In this document: piece after piece, positions 42,601 to 51,339 of the stretch
Numbering within the stretch: position 1 is the first letter of the stretch
Layout: each line of letters opens with the position of its first letter
Assembly (NCBI GenBank): GCA_937880095.1
Contig: CALFLK010000021.1
Span: 1 to 60,611 of the forward strand
Length of the DNA stretch: 60,611 bases
Direction of reading: 5' to 3'
Source: an uncultured Faecalibacterium sp.
GTDB taxonomy: Bacteria > Bacillota > Clostridia > Oscillospirales > Ruminococcaceae
Translations under genes and position numbers: made by a program
The notes under the pieces: model-generated
The model's input: only the letters and a program-made list of their open reading frames with translations
Database searches by the model: none
Told to the model about the DNA's origin: nothing

Positions 42601-45069
42601 TTATAGGTTTTCGTTTTTTAGCGTATCCATTAATCCATCTGCATTCATCTTTCGCATGGCATACAACGTACTGATAAAGATTAACGCAAAAATGCTGGCT
42701 GCCGCAATCCATGGCATACGAAAAGACACATCCATGCTGCTGCGGAGCATATGTTCCATACCAAATACCAAGCAAATGGAAAGTGTAAAACCATATAGCA
42801 AAGACTTTGCTCCATACAGAATACATTCAAACGCCATCATTTTCTGAAATTGATGCTCAGACATTCCCACGGTTTTCAGCATAGCAAAATCCCGTTGACG
42901 CAAGCGCATGTTGGTATAAATTGTGTTGAACACATTTGCTGCTGTAATCAGACTCAACAGTGCAATGAACCCACCTGCAAATACTTTGACAACCAAATAT
43001 TTTCCCTCCATGGATTTTCGCTCGCTGCCGTTATTGTTGATAAGCCAGGTATCTCCCCCCATGCCTTCCCGTTCTAGCAAATCAATCAATTCTGCTTCAG
43101 CAGAATTCACATCGCTTGTCAGCATTTTGTAGTGAGGCGTTGGTTGAACCAATGGAAGAACATCGAGTGCCCACCAGGGATAGATCGGCGTATAGGAAGC
43201 AGCGGTTTTATCGCCAGTATATACATACCAAGGGGGTTCCTCAATCGTTTTTCCGGAAAGCAGGGATTGATTGCCGCCATAACCCAAAGGAACAGTTTCG
43301 TTTGTATCCCCATTCAAAAAATCACACACCACAATTGTACGCGTGTTGGGATCGCGACAAACTTTTCCATCCACTGCAATCGCAAGTGGAGCAGATGGAT
43401 CGTTGTACAGTGCATGATCCAGATGATAGGTCTGTATCAGCGCATCCCATGCATTCTGGGACACAAAATTTAACCATATATGCTCTGGTCCATTTTCGTC
43501 TGTTACAATTTTATGTTGTGCGCTGCTGTTGTACACGACTTGTTCCATAGGTGGCAGTGCCTGAATATCTTGCAAAAACTGATCTATGTCCACATCTTTC
43601 GCTGAAGCATGACGCGGCAAGATGAAAGCCAAATCATACTGTTTCACATCCACAGACATTCGCATGGAAAAAATGCTGTGCTCGATTGCTGACCAACCCG
43701 TAATAAAAAGAACTACACTCATGGTAAGGCTAAGAATTGTACTGCGATACTTTTTGCGGCTGCGCTGGAAATATTTTTTCGCCAACATCCCCGGCACACC
43801 AAAGATTCGGCTTGTCAGAGCAGATACATGAACTTCTTTTGCGGTGGTCTGTACATCATTGGTTTGCCGAATGGCTTCCATAGCAGACACGCGGGTGGCA
43901 CGTTTTGCAGGGATCCAGGCGGAGAGCAATACGGTTGCCAGTGAAATCAGGACAATCAGCACAAGGATTATCGAAGAAAGACACAACCGCAAATGCACAT
44001 GAGCGAGTAACTCTGAGCCCAGCATACGAACAATCGAATCCTCTAATAAAGCAAAGGTAACCCCGATGCCGCCCAATCCAGACAGAATTCCCAACGGAAT
44101 ACCGACGGCACCTATGACCAGTGCTTCGTAATGCACCATATGGTTTAGCTGTCGTTTGGTAGCGCCGATCGACGACAGCAGTCCAAATTGTTTGGTTCGC
44201 TCAGAAACTGAAATGGAAAACGCCGCATAAATCAGAGCAACGGATGCACTGACAATGATGAGAAGTATGATGCACAAGAAGCCAGTGATGCTGAGGCTAG
44301 TTGCATCTGAGAAAACACCTTCCAGATGCAACAAAATCTGGTTTCCCATGACACGCTCATTGAATGCATCCCGATACTTTCGCGGATTTACTAATTTTAA
44401 GTACACTGTCCGAGGTGATTCATTTTGGCTAACATCCGGTCGGGTAAAAGCAGAGGAAAACACTTGGTCCATGCCACCAAACCGCTCGTTGTAAAAGCCA
44501 CATATGGTGTATGTTTTTGTTCGATTTGATGTAAAGTATTCCTTCGGGTCAAACCTGTCAAACTGAGTGCGCTGTTCCCCATTCAAATAGCGTTGCCCCA
44601 GTTCGAATTCTACGGTACTTCCAAGATGGTACGTTTCTCTCAGCTTGGACGGCAATAGGATTTCCTCTGCGTTTTGTGGGTATCGTCCACTGGATAATTG
44701 AAGTGCGAGTTGGTCCTCAAAACCATTTTCGATTCCCAAAACATACAGATATGGTGCGGTATAGAAGTATTCCTCCGGATTGAAATCCATGAGTTTTGCG
44801 CAGCCCAATTCTTCTGCCCAAGTTCCCTTTTCCACTTCCGCAGAGGACAGCATCCTTTCTGATTCTTCAGGAGAAACATTTGCTGTACCAACGTGCCAGT
44901 CACCGGATTCGTATTGCGTAGTTTCTATGAGCAATTCTCGAAAACCGGCTGCCGATGCTGCTACGGCTGTAACCATTGCGGTAGATAAAATCACACCAAT
45001 GATTGTCACGATGGTGCGCGTGCGATTTTTCTTTAATGTTTGCAGTGTGACTTTGTGCAGAACATTCAT
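42601..45069 (-). CDS. ABC transporter permease with two FtsX domains (second module, intact)
   Basis: An 822-residue MacB/FtsX-type permease. A first membrane helix (TIVTIIGVILSTAMVTAVAA) is followed by an outer domain, then an FtsX block (SERTKQFGLLSSIGATKRQL with helices around it), a second outer domain of about 230 residues and a second FtsX block (LRQRDFAMLKTVGMSEHQFQ). This duplicated layout occurs in exporters for antimicrobial peptides and cell-wall-active compounds. It overlaps the ATPase gene by four bases. Unlike the related module at 23.4-26.8 kb, the frame is uninterrupted. Confidence 0.9.
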   Translation of the reverse strand: MNVLHKVTLQTLKKNRTRTIVTIIGVILSTAMVTAVAASAAGFRELLIETTQYESGDWHVGTANVSPEESERMLSSAEVEKGTWAEELGCAKLMDFNPEEYFYTAPYLYVLGIENGFEDQLALQLSSGRYPQNAEEILLPSKLRETYHLGSTVEFELGQRYLNGEQRTQFDRFDPKEYFTSNRTKTYTICGFYNERFGGMDQVFSSAFTRPDVSQNESPRTVYLKLVNPRKYRDAFNERVMGNQILLHLEGVFSDATSLSITGFLCIILLIIVSASVALIYAAFSISVSERTKQFGLLSSIGATKRQLNHMVHYEALVIGAVGIPLGILSGLGGIGVTFALLEDSIVRMLGSELLAHVHLRLCLSSIILVLIVLISLATVLLSAWIPAKRATRVSAMEAIRQTNDVQTTAKEVHVSALTSRIFGVPGMLAKKYFQRSRKKYRSTILSLTMSVVLFITGWSAIEHSIFSMRMSVDVKQYDLAFILPRHASAKDVDIDQFLQDIQALPPMEQVVYNSSAQHKIVTDENGPEHIWLNFVSQNAWDALIQTYHLDHALYNDPSAPLAIAVDGKVCRDPNTRTIVVCDFLNGDTNETVPLGYGGNQSLLSGKTIEEPPWYVYTGDKTAASYTPIYPWWALDVLPLVQPTPHYKMLTSDVNSAEAELIDLLEREGMGGDTWLINNNGSERKSMEGKYLVVKVFAGGFIALLSLITAANVFNTIYTNMRLRQRDFAMLKTVGMSEHQFQKMMAFECILYGAKSLLYGFTLSICLVFGMEHMLRSSMDVSFRMPWIAAASIFALIFISTLYAMRKMNADGLMDTLKNENL

Positions 45070-45749
45070 CGCTTTAACACCTCATCTCTCTGAATACGGC
45101 CGTCCTGAATGGCGATGATGCGGTCTGCCTGTAATGCAATATCTTCATCATGTGTAATCATGATGAGCGTTTGCCCATATTTCCGATTCGATTGCTTTAG
45201 CAGTCGAACAATTTCCTGGCTGTTTACACTGTCCAGATTTCCGGTCGGCTCGTCTGCCAGAACGACTGCCGGTGCATTGATTAATGCACGCCCAATCGAT
45301 ACTCGCTGCTGCTGACCGCCGGAAAGTTGGTTCGGCAGATGTTTTTCCCGCCCGGTCAAACCGAGCATTTCAATCAGCTCTTTCAAATGCGCTTGATTGA
45401 TCTTTTGCCCGTCCAGAAGCAGCGGGAGAGTGATGTTTTCTTCTACATTCAATACAGGGATCAAATTGTAGAACTGATAAATCAATCCGACCTGCCGACG
45501 CCGAAAAATAGCCAGCTGTTCCTCGTTTTGGGTGTAAATATCTGATCCGTCCATATAAACGTTTCCACTGGTGGGTTTATCCACACCACCCAGAATATGA
45601 AGCAATGTAGATTTTCCGGAACCAGATGGTCCTATGATAGCTACGAACTCCCCTTTTTGAACGGAAAAAGAGACATCGTCCAATGCCTTTACTGCATTTT
45701 CACCGCTCCCGTCAATTTTGCTAAGGTGTTCTATTTCTAAAATATTCAT
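45066..45749 (-). CDS. ABC transporter ATP-binding protein (second module)
   Basis: 227 residues with Walker A GPSGSGKSTLL, Q-loop in VGLIYQFYNLIPVLNVEENI, signature LSGGQQQRVSIGRAL, Walker B VVLADEPTGNLD and H-loop MITHD, typical of the MacB/BceA group. It is the first gene of the ABC operon, behind an operator-bearing promoter, and is followed by its permease. A two-component system is encoded immediately upstream on the same strand. Confidence 0.94.
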   Translation of the reverse strand: MNILEIEHLSKIDGSGENAVKALDDVSFSVQKGEFVAIIGPSGSGKSTLLHILGGVDKPTSGNVYMDGSDIYTQNEEQLAIFRRRQVGLIYQFYNLIPVLNVEENITLPLLLDGQKINQAHLKELIEMLGLTGREKHLPNQLSGGQQQRVSIGRALINAPAVVLADEPTGNLDSVNSQEIVRLLKQSNRKYGQTLIMITHDEDIALQADRIIAIQDGRIQRDEVLKR

Positions 45750-45783
45750 CTCAGTGCTCCTTTGCTGCGATTTGTGGTATCTT

Positions 45784-45826
45784 ACTATAGTTTCAGGATA
45801 ACAGATGCTGGTGACAGTACGGTGAC
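45784..45826 (-). promoter_or_regulatory. Promoter and response-regulator direct repeat for the second ABC operon
   Basis: On the minus strand TATAGT (45784-45789) is the -10. Twenty bases beyond lies GTCACC (45810-45815), repeated exactly 11 bases further (45821-45826). Two direct copies on the same helix face just upstream of the -35 position match OmpR/PhoB-family activation sites. The distance to the -10 equals that of the first module. Confidence 0.72.
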
Positions 45827-45855
45827 TCTAAAATAACAAAAGTGTCATAAAGCAA

Positions 45856-45880
45856 AAGAGAGCCGCTTATACGGCTCCCT
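45856..45880 (-). terminator. Weak terminator at the end of the second kinase gene
   Basis: GAGCCG and CGGCTC pair around TATAAG on the minus strand and are followed by TCTTTTGCTTT. The hairpin overlaps the kinase stop codon, as in the first module. Confidence 0.65.
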
Positions 45881-46871
45881 TATAAAATCGAATGGTAAAC
45901 GCTACGCCGCCATCAGGACGGTTTGCGGCTTTCACATTCCCCTGCTGTGTTGCCACAATCATGCGAGCTAACGCAAGACCAATCCCAAAACTCTCCGTAT
46001 TGGAATTTTCTCCTTTGTAGAAACGCTCAAAAATATGAGGCAGATCTTTTTGCGAAATACCGGGTCCTTCATCTTCAATACAAATCTCGGAATACAGTGC
46101 ATTTTCTGAGGCGGTTACTGTAATACGGCCACCCTGAGGTGTGTGCTCCATGCAGTTTTTCAGAATATTGGAAACAGCCTCTTCACTCCACAGCGTATCT
46201 CCCATAAAACAGCCTTCCGCATGAATCACTAAAGACTGTTCCCGCAATTCCATTGGAATCAATAGCGGCTCAGCTGCCTGACGAATCAATGTTTCCAGAT
46301 TGACGGGTTTATATTCGAACTGCACCACGCCTGCATCTAAACGAGAAATTTTAAGGAGTGCAGTAATCAGCCGGTCAATACGATCCAGCAAGCGGGAAAG
46401 TTCGTGGATATGCTGAATGCGCTGCTTTTCTGAAAGTTCTGGCTGTGACAGCATGGATAATAACAAATTCATGGAAGTTAACGGTGTGCGAATCTGGTGA
46501 GAGATGTCTGCTATCGAATCCGCCAGATAGATTTTATCCTGCTGAAGCCGATCTTTCTGCTCGCGCAATCTAACGGTCATTTTTTGCAATTCACTTTGCA
46601 GAATCGATAATCCACCCTCGCTGTAGTCCTGAAAACTGATTGTTTCTTCCCCGTGCAGCACTGCGTCTATCCGTGTAGACAAATCAGATAATTTTTGATT
46701 TTGTCGATAAATACGCACTAGCCAGACACTTATAAAAATCAAGCATAGCAGAAAGGTGTACAGGGCTGTGCCAATACCACCCCAAAGTGCCAGACCAACT
46801 GCCGCCAATGTGAATATCCCCAGAAAGGTACCCTTTTGTTTAATTTCCGGGTTTTGAAATGATTTACTCAT
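45867..46871 (-). CDS. Sensor histidine kinase (second module, intact)
   Basis: 334 residues with two close membrane helices near the N terminus (about 15-55) and almost no outer loop, as in kinases that sense through a partner transporter. The H-box is ADISHQIRTPLTSMNLLLS (about residue 130), the N-box ISNILKNCMEH appears as VSNILKNCMEHTPQGG, G1 is EDEGPGI and G2 FGIGLALARMIVA. It overlaps the response regulator gene by four bases. It probably senses the substrate of the ABC permease at 42601-45069. Confidence 0.93.
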   Translation of the reverse strand: MSKSFQNPEIKQKGTFLGIFTLAAVGLALWGGIGTALYTFLLCLIFISVWLVRIYRQNQKLSDLSTRIDAVLHGEETISFQDYSEGGLSILQSELQKMTVRLREQKDRLQQDKIYLADSIADISHQIRTPLTSMNLLLSMLSQPELSEKQRIQHIHELSRLLDRIDRLITALLKISRLDAGVVQFEYKPVNLETLIRQAAEPLLIPMELREQSLVIHAEGCFMGDTLWSEEAVSNILKNCMEHTPQGGRITVTASENALYSEICIEDEGPGISQKDLPHIFERFYKGENSNTESFGIGLALARMIVATQQGNVKAANRPDGGVAFTIRFYKGAV

Positions 46872-47539
46872 GCTTCCACCTTGTAGCCTATACCTCGAAC
46901 CGTCTTGATAATTTGTGGGTTCTGCGGATCATCTTCAATTTTGTCACGCAATCGTTTAATATAGACGGTCAATGTATTGTCATTGACGAACTCGCCAGCA
47001 ATATCCCATATAGCTTCCAGTAACTGGGTACGGGTTAATGTTATCCCTCGATTATTTAGAAATACCAGAAGCAGCCGGTACTCCAATGCAGATAAACATA
47101 AATCACGGTTTTGCTTAAATGCTGCACCTTTCACGGTATCAACTTCTACCTGCCCCAAATGAACAACAGCACTTTTCCCGTTGGTAAGCCGCAGCACATT
47201 TTTAATTCGCATTACCAATTCTCTGGGGCGAAATGGTTTTGCAATATAATCTTCTGCCCCAAGCGAGAAACCCGTAACCGTGCTGTATTCATCCCCAGAT
47301 GCGGTGAGAAAAATCACCGGCAGATCATATTGCTGTTTCAGTGCTGCACAGACAGCAAAGCCACTACCCTCAGCAAGAGAAATATCCAACAAAGCTAAAT
47401 CAAATGATTCTCTTTCTGCCAGTGCAAGTGCATCTTTCTGTGTAGCTGCATTCTGCACAGAAAAACCTTCGTTTTCCAAAAAGGCCGTGAGATTGTCAAT
47501 GATACTTCGATCGTCTTCTGCTAATAAAATTTTTGCCAT
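46868..47539 (-). CDS. OmpR/PhoB-family response regulator (second module)
   Basis: 223 residues. The receiver has LLAEDDRSI, the phospho-acceptor Asp in LALLDISLAEGSG and the lysine in IAKPFRPRE. The DNA-binding domain has LSALEYRLLLVFLNNRG, NTLTVYIKRLRDKI and GIGYKV at the end. The likely target is the GTCACC repeat upstream of the ABC operon. An extended -10 (TGATATGAT, about 47575-47583 on the minus strand) lies upstream as its own promoter. Confidence 0.94.
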   Translation of the reverse strand: MAKILLAEDDRSIIDNLTAFLENEGFSVQNAATQKDALALAERESFDLALLDISLAEGSGFAVCAALKQQYDLPVIFLTASGDEYSTVTGFSLGAEDYIAKPFRPRELVMRIKNVLRLTNGKSAVVHLGQVEVDTVKGAAFKQNRDLCLSALEYRLLLVFLNNRGITLTRTQLLEAIWDIAGEFVNDNTLTVYIKRLRDKIEDDPQNPQIIKTVRGIGYKVEA

Positions 47540-47716
47540 ATGATTTCCTGCGCTTTCCTGCTAGAGTTAACTTTATCATATCACATTCCTGCTTGTCCTT
47601 GTATAACGATTCTGTCATTTTATAAGTATGTTTGCTTTTATGGATGAGCTGGTACGCTGTCTTATAATACGGTCATTTTATACTTCAGATATGCGAGATG
47701 CATCATAGGAAAATCG

Positions 47717-47761
47717 AATAAGAAGAAAGGCACCAGTAATACTGGCGCCTTTCTTCTTATT
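47717..47761 (-). terminator. Terminator after the intact blaR1
   Basis: AATAAGAAGAAAGGCGCCAG and its near-perfect complement form a long stem with a short loop, ending in CTTTCTTCTTATT on the minus strand. It lies 20 bases beyond the blaR1 stop. Confidence 0.88.
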
Positions 47762-47781
47762 CATGGAATTTTCAGTTGTTT

Positions 47782-49980
47782 TTATTGTATGGTAATACTC
47801 TTGGCGATTTCAGCACAAGATTCTGAGCTGATAGCGTCCTTGTCAAAAGCAATCTGCATGAAAACGGGTATCTTTTCATAATCGTAAAAAAGTACGACAT
47901 TCTTTTCATTTGCAAATGGAATTGCTACAGCTGCATCATATTCTTCACCCAGCAAATCTAAATCCTGGCTGGAAACCTGTGCGGTTGCAGCAGCACTGGT
48001 TTTTCCATATGTTTGCACCACATAGTTTTCATACATGATATGGTTTGGTAATGCGATTCCTGCATAGACCTGCAAGGGTAGTTCATTTTTAGAAGGCGTT
48101 ACATTTTTCAGAGCTGCTTCGTCTGCGGCTAAATCCATAAATATCATATTGCCGATTTCGTTGCCGTCCTCTGCAATCAACAGATACTCAAGTGGGTCAG
48201 AATTGTTGTTGCTGGTCGACAAGGATACGCCGTCTGGCAAAGTGAAAGCAATCTGCGCAGGAGAAGCATCTGCGAAAGTCATATTCACAATAACATTTTC
48301 CCCGATTTGAGAAGCTGAAATAGTATCCTCGATTAGCTGGATAGGTTCTCCATAAGCAAAGGGAGCAGTCAACTCAATATATTTTGCGGGACAGACATCT
48401 TTCCATCCATCTGTAAATTCTTCGCTAAAGGCAACGCGCAGGAAAATGCGTTCCAGCTCACCCAGCTGTAAATCCAACTTGTCTGTATAGGTTTCTCCAC
48501 CCTTCCAGTTCTTTGCATTCTTTAGCAAATTCTGTGTGGCAGAACTATGATCTTCTGTTCGATAGCTGGCGTGAAGTGTAATATTTAGCGCAACGTTTTT
48601 TTCATTGCTTGTGGGAAGCGGGTTGGGTACGGAAAAAGATACTGTACCATCTTCCTGCACAAGGAAGGATTCCAGAATCTGTATCATACACTGATTCGCA
48701 CTGTCTTCTGTGAGTGCAATCGGTTCTGTTACAGGTTCGCTGTTTTGCCCATTTTCAGAAATTTTCTGCCAGCGTGCATCTTCTGTAGCGGCATCAGGAT
48801 TTTCCTGATACACAATTTTACCATCTTTAGAAATAGCGAATGTACCATAGCAATGATCTGTATGCTCCGAAAAACACAAAGCCATTGCGTAACAAGGCTG
48901 GTTTTGCACCGTTATTTCGGTAATGGATGTTTCATCCCACACAAGGAGCTCACCGTCTGCGGTTTTTCTTCCTTCCTGCATATAATTTGCAGCGATTAAC
49001 TGTGCATCCAGCGATTCAATTACCTGTGCGGTATCTATCAACCCTTCGGGGTCCTCTTGCGGTTCTTTGTGATTTGTTAAAAGAAATACACCTAACAGAA
49101 TACAGGCAACAACGGATAAAACAACGATCCAAAGGACAGGTTTTTTCCAATTTTTCATATTTCGAATCCTCCCTTTTGTATCTCCTTCGCCAAAAGCAAG
49201 CGGTGCTGCAGTAAGGATATGACGGCCTGTAGCAATAGACAATAAGGATTCCGCATAACTGGTTCGCACATTTTCGCCCAATTTGCGGATCACCGCCTCG
49301 TCGCAGCTCATTTCCATGTCCTCACAAAAGAGGAAAAAAGATAGCCAAACAAGCGGGTTGAACCAGTGCAAGCACAAAGCGAAAAATGCAATGGGCTTAA
49401 TCAGATAATCACGTCGTTTGATATGATGTTCTTCGTGGGCTAAGATATAAGTCAATTCTTGATTTTCCAGTGTGGAGGGTAAATAAATTTTAGGGTGTAT
49501 CACGCCCATCACAAAAGGTGTTTCCAGATAATCCACCCAATCGATATTTTTCTCATATGGGACAGAACCCACTAATTTCCTTTTGAGCTTCCAGTAAGTT
49601 CCGAAACCATAGAGAAGCATTCCGACTAAACCGACGAACCAGATACCACTGGCTACGGGTAAGGCTCGCTGCAGAAAAGGTTTCTCCTGTTCAGAAGGTA
49701 CAGGAGAGATCGTCAGTTCTGATTGGACTTCTGTATGATTGACAATTTCTGTAGGCGTATCCTGTATCGTTGCAATCGGTTCATAGGCTTTTTCAGGGAT
49801 TCCGTAAAAAGGTGAAGAAAAGGAAAATGGGCAAAGCAACCGAATAAAAACGACACTCCACAAGGCATATGAGATTGCTTTCGGCGCTTTTCTTAATAAT
49901 AGACGAGCCAGCAATACAACGGCAATAATAAAGCAAGCTGTTTTGCTCATAGACAAAATCGTTGTAAATGCCTGTACCAT
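47782..49980 (-). CDS. BlaR1-family M56 sensor peptidase (intact)
   Basis: 732 residues: N-terminal helices, a linker rich in Pro/Glu/Thr, helix SGIWFVGLVGMLLYGFGTYW, a zinc peptidase domain with LAHEEHHIKRRDY (HExxH) and EDMEMSCDEAVIRKLG, and after a helix at about residue 285 (VLWIVVLSVVACILLGVFLL) a large extracellular region of over 400 residues. That region does not look like the penicillin-binding domain of classical BlaR1; I recognise no family in it. Upon sensing, the peptidase should cleave the BlaI protein encoded three bases upstream. The signal is unknown. Confidence 0.88.
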   Translation of the reverse strand: MVQAFTTILSMSKTACFIIAVVLLARLLLRKAPKAISYALWSVVFIRLLCPFSFSSPFYGIPEKAYEPIATIQDTPTEIVNHTEVQSELTISPVPSEQEKPFLQRALPVASGIWFVGLVGMLLYGFGTYWKLKRKLVGSVPYEKNIDWVDYLETPFVMGVIHPKIYLPSTLENQELTYILAHEEHHIKRRDYLIKPIAFFALCLHWFNPLVWLSFFLFCEDMEMSCDEAVIRKLGENVRTSYAESLLSIATGRHILTAAPLAFGEGDTKGRIRNMKNWKKPVLWIVVLSVVACILLGVFLLTNHKEPQEDPEGLIDTAQVIESLDAQLIAANYMQEGRKTADGELLVWDETSITEITVQNQPCYAMALCFSEHTDHCYGTFAISKDGKIVYQENPDAATEDARWQKISENGQNSEPVTEPIALTEDSANQCMIQILESFLVQEDGTVSFSVPNPLPTSNEKNVALNITLHASYRTEDHSSATQNLLKNAKNWKGGETYTDKLDLQLGELERIFLRVAFSEEFTDGWKDVCPAKYIELTAPFAYGEPIQLIEDTISASQIGENVIVNMTFADASPAQIAFTLPDGVSLSTSNNNSDPLEYLLIAEDGNEIGNMIFMDLAADEAALKNVTPSKNELPLQVYAGIALPNHIMYENYVVQTYGKTSAAATAQVSSQDLDLLGEEYDAAVAIPFANEKNVVLFYDYEKIPVFMQIAFDKDAISSESCAEIAKSITIQ

Positions 49981-49983
49981 CGA

Positions 49984-50346
49984 TCATCCCTCCTTCATTT
50001 CCCGAATCATACGTTCAATCTGCGAAATTTCTTTTTGAGAGAGTTTTTTTCGGGAGCCGAAAGCTGCAAGAAAAGCCGGTAATGAGCCCTGAAAAGTTTC
50101 GTTTACAAATTCCTCGCTTTGCATTCCTTGCAGATCTGCTTTTGTGAGCAATGATGTAACGGTTCCATTTTGGTTCTGGAAAATTCCGCGCTCACACAAT
50201 CGTTTCAAAACGGTATAGGTTGTTGATTTTTTCCAACCCAGCGTTTCTTCTGCCAGGATAACCAGCTGCTTAGACGCTAATGGTTCATTTTTCCAAATAA
50301 TATCCGCGAAACGTGATTCGATAGGAGCTAACTTTTTATCACCCAT
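49984..50346 (-). CDS. BlaI/MecI-family repressor (locus 2)
   Basis: 120 residues: IESRFADIIWKNEPLASKQL and the helix-turn-helix WKKSTTYTVLKRLCERGIFQ, then the dimerization tail with FLAAFGSRKKLSQKEISQIE. It represses from GTTTAC/GTAAAC dyads in its own promoter and is presumably cleaved by the BlaR1 protein encoded next. The pair is complete, unlike locus 1. Confidence 0.94.
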   Translation of the reverse strand: MGDKKLAPIESRFADIIWKNEPLASKQLVILAEETLGWKKSTTYTVLKRLCERGIFQNQNGTVTSLLTKADLQGMQSEEFVNETFQGSLPAFLAAFGSRKKLSQKEISQIERMIREMKEG

Positions 50347-50363
50347 ATTAACCCTTCTTTCTG

Positions 50364-50423
50364 CATTTTGGTTTACAGCGAGTAGACCACCTTTAGTCTA
50401 CTCGCTGTAAACCAAAATGTCAA
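50364..50423 (-). promoter_or_regulatory. blaI promoter with a perfect 24-bp inverted repeat (locus 2)
   Basis: On the minus strand TTGACA (50418-50423) and TAGACT (50395-50400) are 17 bases apart. A perfect inverted repeat (50364-50387 and 50396-50419, eight-base loop) covers the spacer, the -10 and the start of the transcript. Each arm contains its own dyad GTTTAC-N5-GTAGAC (BlaI-type operator). Thus two operators face each other, one in the promoter and one just downstream. Confidence 0.85.
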
Positions 50424-50759
50424 GATGGAGAACCGAACGAAAAGGCGATACTTTTTCTTTCCTATTGTTGATTACAAACAAATTTGTAATGAAATCTTTT
50501 ATCGTACCGTAAGAAACAGTGCAGTAATTTTTACCGGACATTTGCAAGGAAAATAATCTTAAGGATTGATATTTTTACTGCACCATTGTAAAATAGTAAA
50601 AATTGGGTTTTTACTTTTTGGTGGTGTGTTTCCAATACAGACTGATAGATTTTGCAGACTTTTGCAGTATCTTAGTACGCCACCGAAATTTCTTTCCCTG
50701 TTTTTATATTAGTTATGGTACTCATATACTATATCATCAGATAAAGGAGATAATCTATC
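50424..50759. other. Divergent intergenic region upstream of the c-di-AMP receptor gene
   Basis: Holds ATTACAAA/TTTGTAAT (50471-50490), an eight-base inverted repeat with a four-base gap that could be an operator, and AGTAAAAA/TTTTTACT (50595-50615), flanked by CACCA/TGGTG, a hairpin. TATACT near 50727 is a possible -10 for the downstream gene, without a clear -35. No ORF. Confidence 0.45.
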
Positions 50760-51113
50760 ATGAACAATACAAGTTGTGACAAAATGATTATTGCTATCAT
50801 CCAGAACGATGACTATCGCAGAATCATTGATGATCTGAATGAGCACGGATTCTATGTTACCGTTTTGAACTCCAGCGGCGGTTTCCTGAAAAAGCCGAAC
50901 GCTACCATTATGATCGGTCTGAACCACGAGCGTCTCGATGAAGCAAAGGAACTCCTGCGCCGTTACGGAAAGCGTACGGAAGAAACGCTGAAAATGGATA
51001 CTCCCATGGAATCTACCATTCCCCCGCTGGTGGTTTCTCCTGTTACCATCCCGGTGCAGTGCGGTGGTATCGTTCTCTTTGTTTTGGATGTTGCACAGTA
51101 TGAGCGGTACTAA
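50760..51113 (+). CDS. darA: Cyclic-di-AMP receptor, PII-like (DarA/PstA)
   Basis: A 117-residue PII-like protein. MIIAIIQNDDYRRIIDDLNE, VTVLNSSGGFLKKPNATIMI and HERLDEAKELLRRYGKRTEE are the conserved blocks of the DarA/PstA (DUF970) family, trimeric cytoplasmic proteins that bind cyclic-di-AMP. The C-terminal residues (GGIVLFVLDVAQYERY) complete the last strand. GGAG lies ten bases before the ATG. It is a single gene with its own terminator. The downstream output of this receptor is not known in Clostridia. Confidence 0.94.
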   Translation: MNNTSCDKMIIAIIQNDDYRRIIDDLNEHGFYVTVLNSSGGFLKKPNATIMIGLNHERLDEAKELLRRYGKRTEETLKMDTPMESTIPPLVVSPVTIPVQCGGIVLFVLDVAQYERY

Positions 51114-51136
51114 TCGAATCTGAATAACTTGGTCTG

Positions 51137-51173
51137 AAAAGAGCCTCTGCTATTTTAGCAGAGGCTCTTTTTT
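51137..51173 (+). terminator. Terminator of the c-di-AMP receptor gene
   Basis: AAAAGAGCCTCTGCT and AGCAGAGGCTCTTTT pair perfectly around ATTTT and are followed by TT on the plus strand. Confidence 0.93.
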
Positions 51174-51339
51174 AGGTATTCAGCTTTCCGTCAGAAGGTG
51201 TAGATAGTTGTTCTGGTTGATGTAGAAGCGCGCCTGCACTATTTTTATTGTGACAGAAAGATTTGCTGCAATACATTGATAAATAAATAGAAATGTAGTA
51301 ACATTATTTTTAATGCTTGGACATGTAAGGAGTTTTTCT

